Below, piece after piece: positions 63,455 to 64,000 of a stretch of DNA of 64,000 bases (positions are counted from its first letter, which is position 1; every line of letters begins with the position of its first letter). A program made the translations under genes and the position numbers. This stretch comes from Thiodiazotropha sp050305635 (GTDB lineage Bacteria > Pseudomonadota > Gammaproteobacteria > Chromatiales > Chromatiaceae): positions 14,623 to 78,622 of the forward strand of contig JBNLFS010000057.1 in NCBI GenBank assembly GCA_050305635.1. The letters run 5' to 3'. The notes under the pieces are model-generated. The model made no database searches, had not been told where the DNA came from, and saw only the letters and a list, made by a program, of their open reading frames with translations.

Positions 63455-64000
63455 TCAGGGCCGCCAGCCTTTCTTCCGTGCCTTGTTGCTCCATACCAGA
63501 ACATAGACGCCACCGCTTACCAGCGTCGTGAAGCCGGTCACCCAGGTCAAAATCCGCAACAGCATATCCGGGAGGGGCATGGGACCGGCATCGGTAACCA
63601 CCAGCAGCACCAGCAGAATCTGCAGCAGGGTGTTCAACTTGCTGATCAGGCTGGGATTCGCATCCACCTCCTCGACACTGAAGTTGTAGTACAGGGCGCC
63701 CCCGACGATGGTCAGATCGCGGAACACCACCAGCACCACCAGCCAGATCGGGATCAGGCCCAAGCCACCCAGCACCAGAAAGGAACTCATCAGCAGGGCC
63801 TTGTCGGCCAGAGGGTCCAAAAGCCCCCCCAGGTAGCTCTGCCAGCCATATCGCTTAGCCAGAAAACCGTCGAGTCCGTCCGAGAAACCCGCCAGGGCGA
63901 AGAGTATCAAGGCATAGGAGAAGGCCTGCTCGAACAGCAGCCAGACGATCGGAATCGTCATCAGAATACGCAGCATGCTGATCAGATTGGGGATGTCTCG
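63455..64000 (-). CDS. CDP-alcohol phosphatidyltransferase, PgsA-like (cut by window edge)
   Basis: The frame enters from beyond base 64000 (RDIPNLISMLRIL) and stops at 63455, so only the first few N-terminal residues are missing. The CDP-alcohol motif is complete: DGLDGFLAKRYG...GGLLDPLADK. Four to five membrane helices follow. The start RDIPNLIS fits the PgsA/cardiolipin-synthase-C type family that makes phosphatidylglycerol-phosphate or a related lipid from CDP-diacylglycerol. The exact product is uncertain. Confidence 0.82.
   Translation of the reverse strand, partial: RDIPNLISMLRILMTIPIVWLLFEQAFSYALILFALAGFSDGLDGFLAKRYGWQSYLGGLLDPLADKALLMSSFLVLGGLGLIPIWLVVLVVFRDLTIVGGALYYNFSVEEVDANPSLISKLNTLLQILLVLLVVTDAGPMPLPDMLLRILTWVTGFTTLVSGGVYVLVWSNKARKKGWRP

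Noticed and set aside
1..64000. tRNA, rRNA, CRISPR arrays, transposase or integrase genes
   Set aside because: Intergenic regions were read for tRNA arms, regularly spaced direct repeats and transposase motifs; none was seen, only non-coding MITE- and REP-like elements.

Overview
The window is a GC-rich chromosomal segment of a gammaproteobacterium. The gene content is typical of that class: a Pil-Chp twitching-motility chemosensory cluster, an Rsx/Rnf operon, an algH-ruvX-pyrR-pyrB-pyrC' run like that of Pseudomonas, MtaB, YaaA and ZapE. Three traits point away from Pseudomonas itself and perhaps toward a Chromatiales-like, sulfur-oxidiser-type lineage (inference): a Bacillus-type diheme succinate dehydrogenase/fumarate reductase, a PyrK-like subunit, and abundant REP-like palindromes. 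Both window ends cut genes: rmuC on the left and a pgsA-like gene on the right.

Layout. 0-10 kb holds housekeeping genes: rmuC, mtaB, a three-gene minus-strand cluster (Mut7-C nuclease, secreted protein, lipoprotein), xthA, yaaA-tatD and galE-uppP. 10-15.4 kb holds an acidic lipoprotein, a repeat-dense spacer, an OlsF-like two-domain acyltransferase and metG. 15.6-23.8 kb is an accessory island. It contains a two-gene membrane/TIR-like module that resembles a defence system, a MITE-like element, two tandem paralogous secreted beta-propeller proteins of visibly lower GC, and a GNAT protein. Next come metY, a second MITE-like element, the complete rsxABCDGE operon and rsmE. 31.6-36.4 kb holds repeats, a cold-shock protein, a penicillin-binding-fold serine hydrolase, a pilin-like protein and an MFS transporter. 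36.7-43 kb holds sdhCAB, a GT39-like membrane glycosyltransferase and zapE. 43.3-54.8 kb is the minus-strand pilGHIJ-chpA-chpC cluster, which lacks pilK and chpB. A gene-free gap of about 1.2 kb separates it from the divergent, tightly packed operon gshB-tonB-algH-ruvX-pyrR-pyrB-pyrC'-pyrK. An outer-membrane barrel and the pgsA-like gene close the window.

How genes work together. Pil-Chp proteins relay surface or chemical signals to the type IV pilus motors. RsxABCDGE couples ferredoxin and NADH redox to ion movement or keeps SoxR reduced. SdhCAB links succinate/fumarate to the quinone pool. The pyr genes supply early pyrimidine synthesis, with a DHOase-like partner that has lost a metal ligand. 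The most novel-looking item is the 15.6-17.8 kb pair. A six-helix membrane protein and a TIR/DUF4062-like effector carry what look like related inactive-nuclease-fold adaptor domains, and their reading frames overlap. No tRNA, rRNA, CRISPR array or intact insertion sequence was seen.
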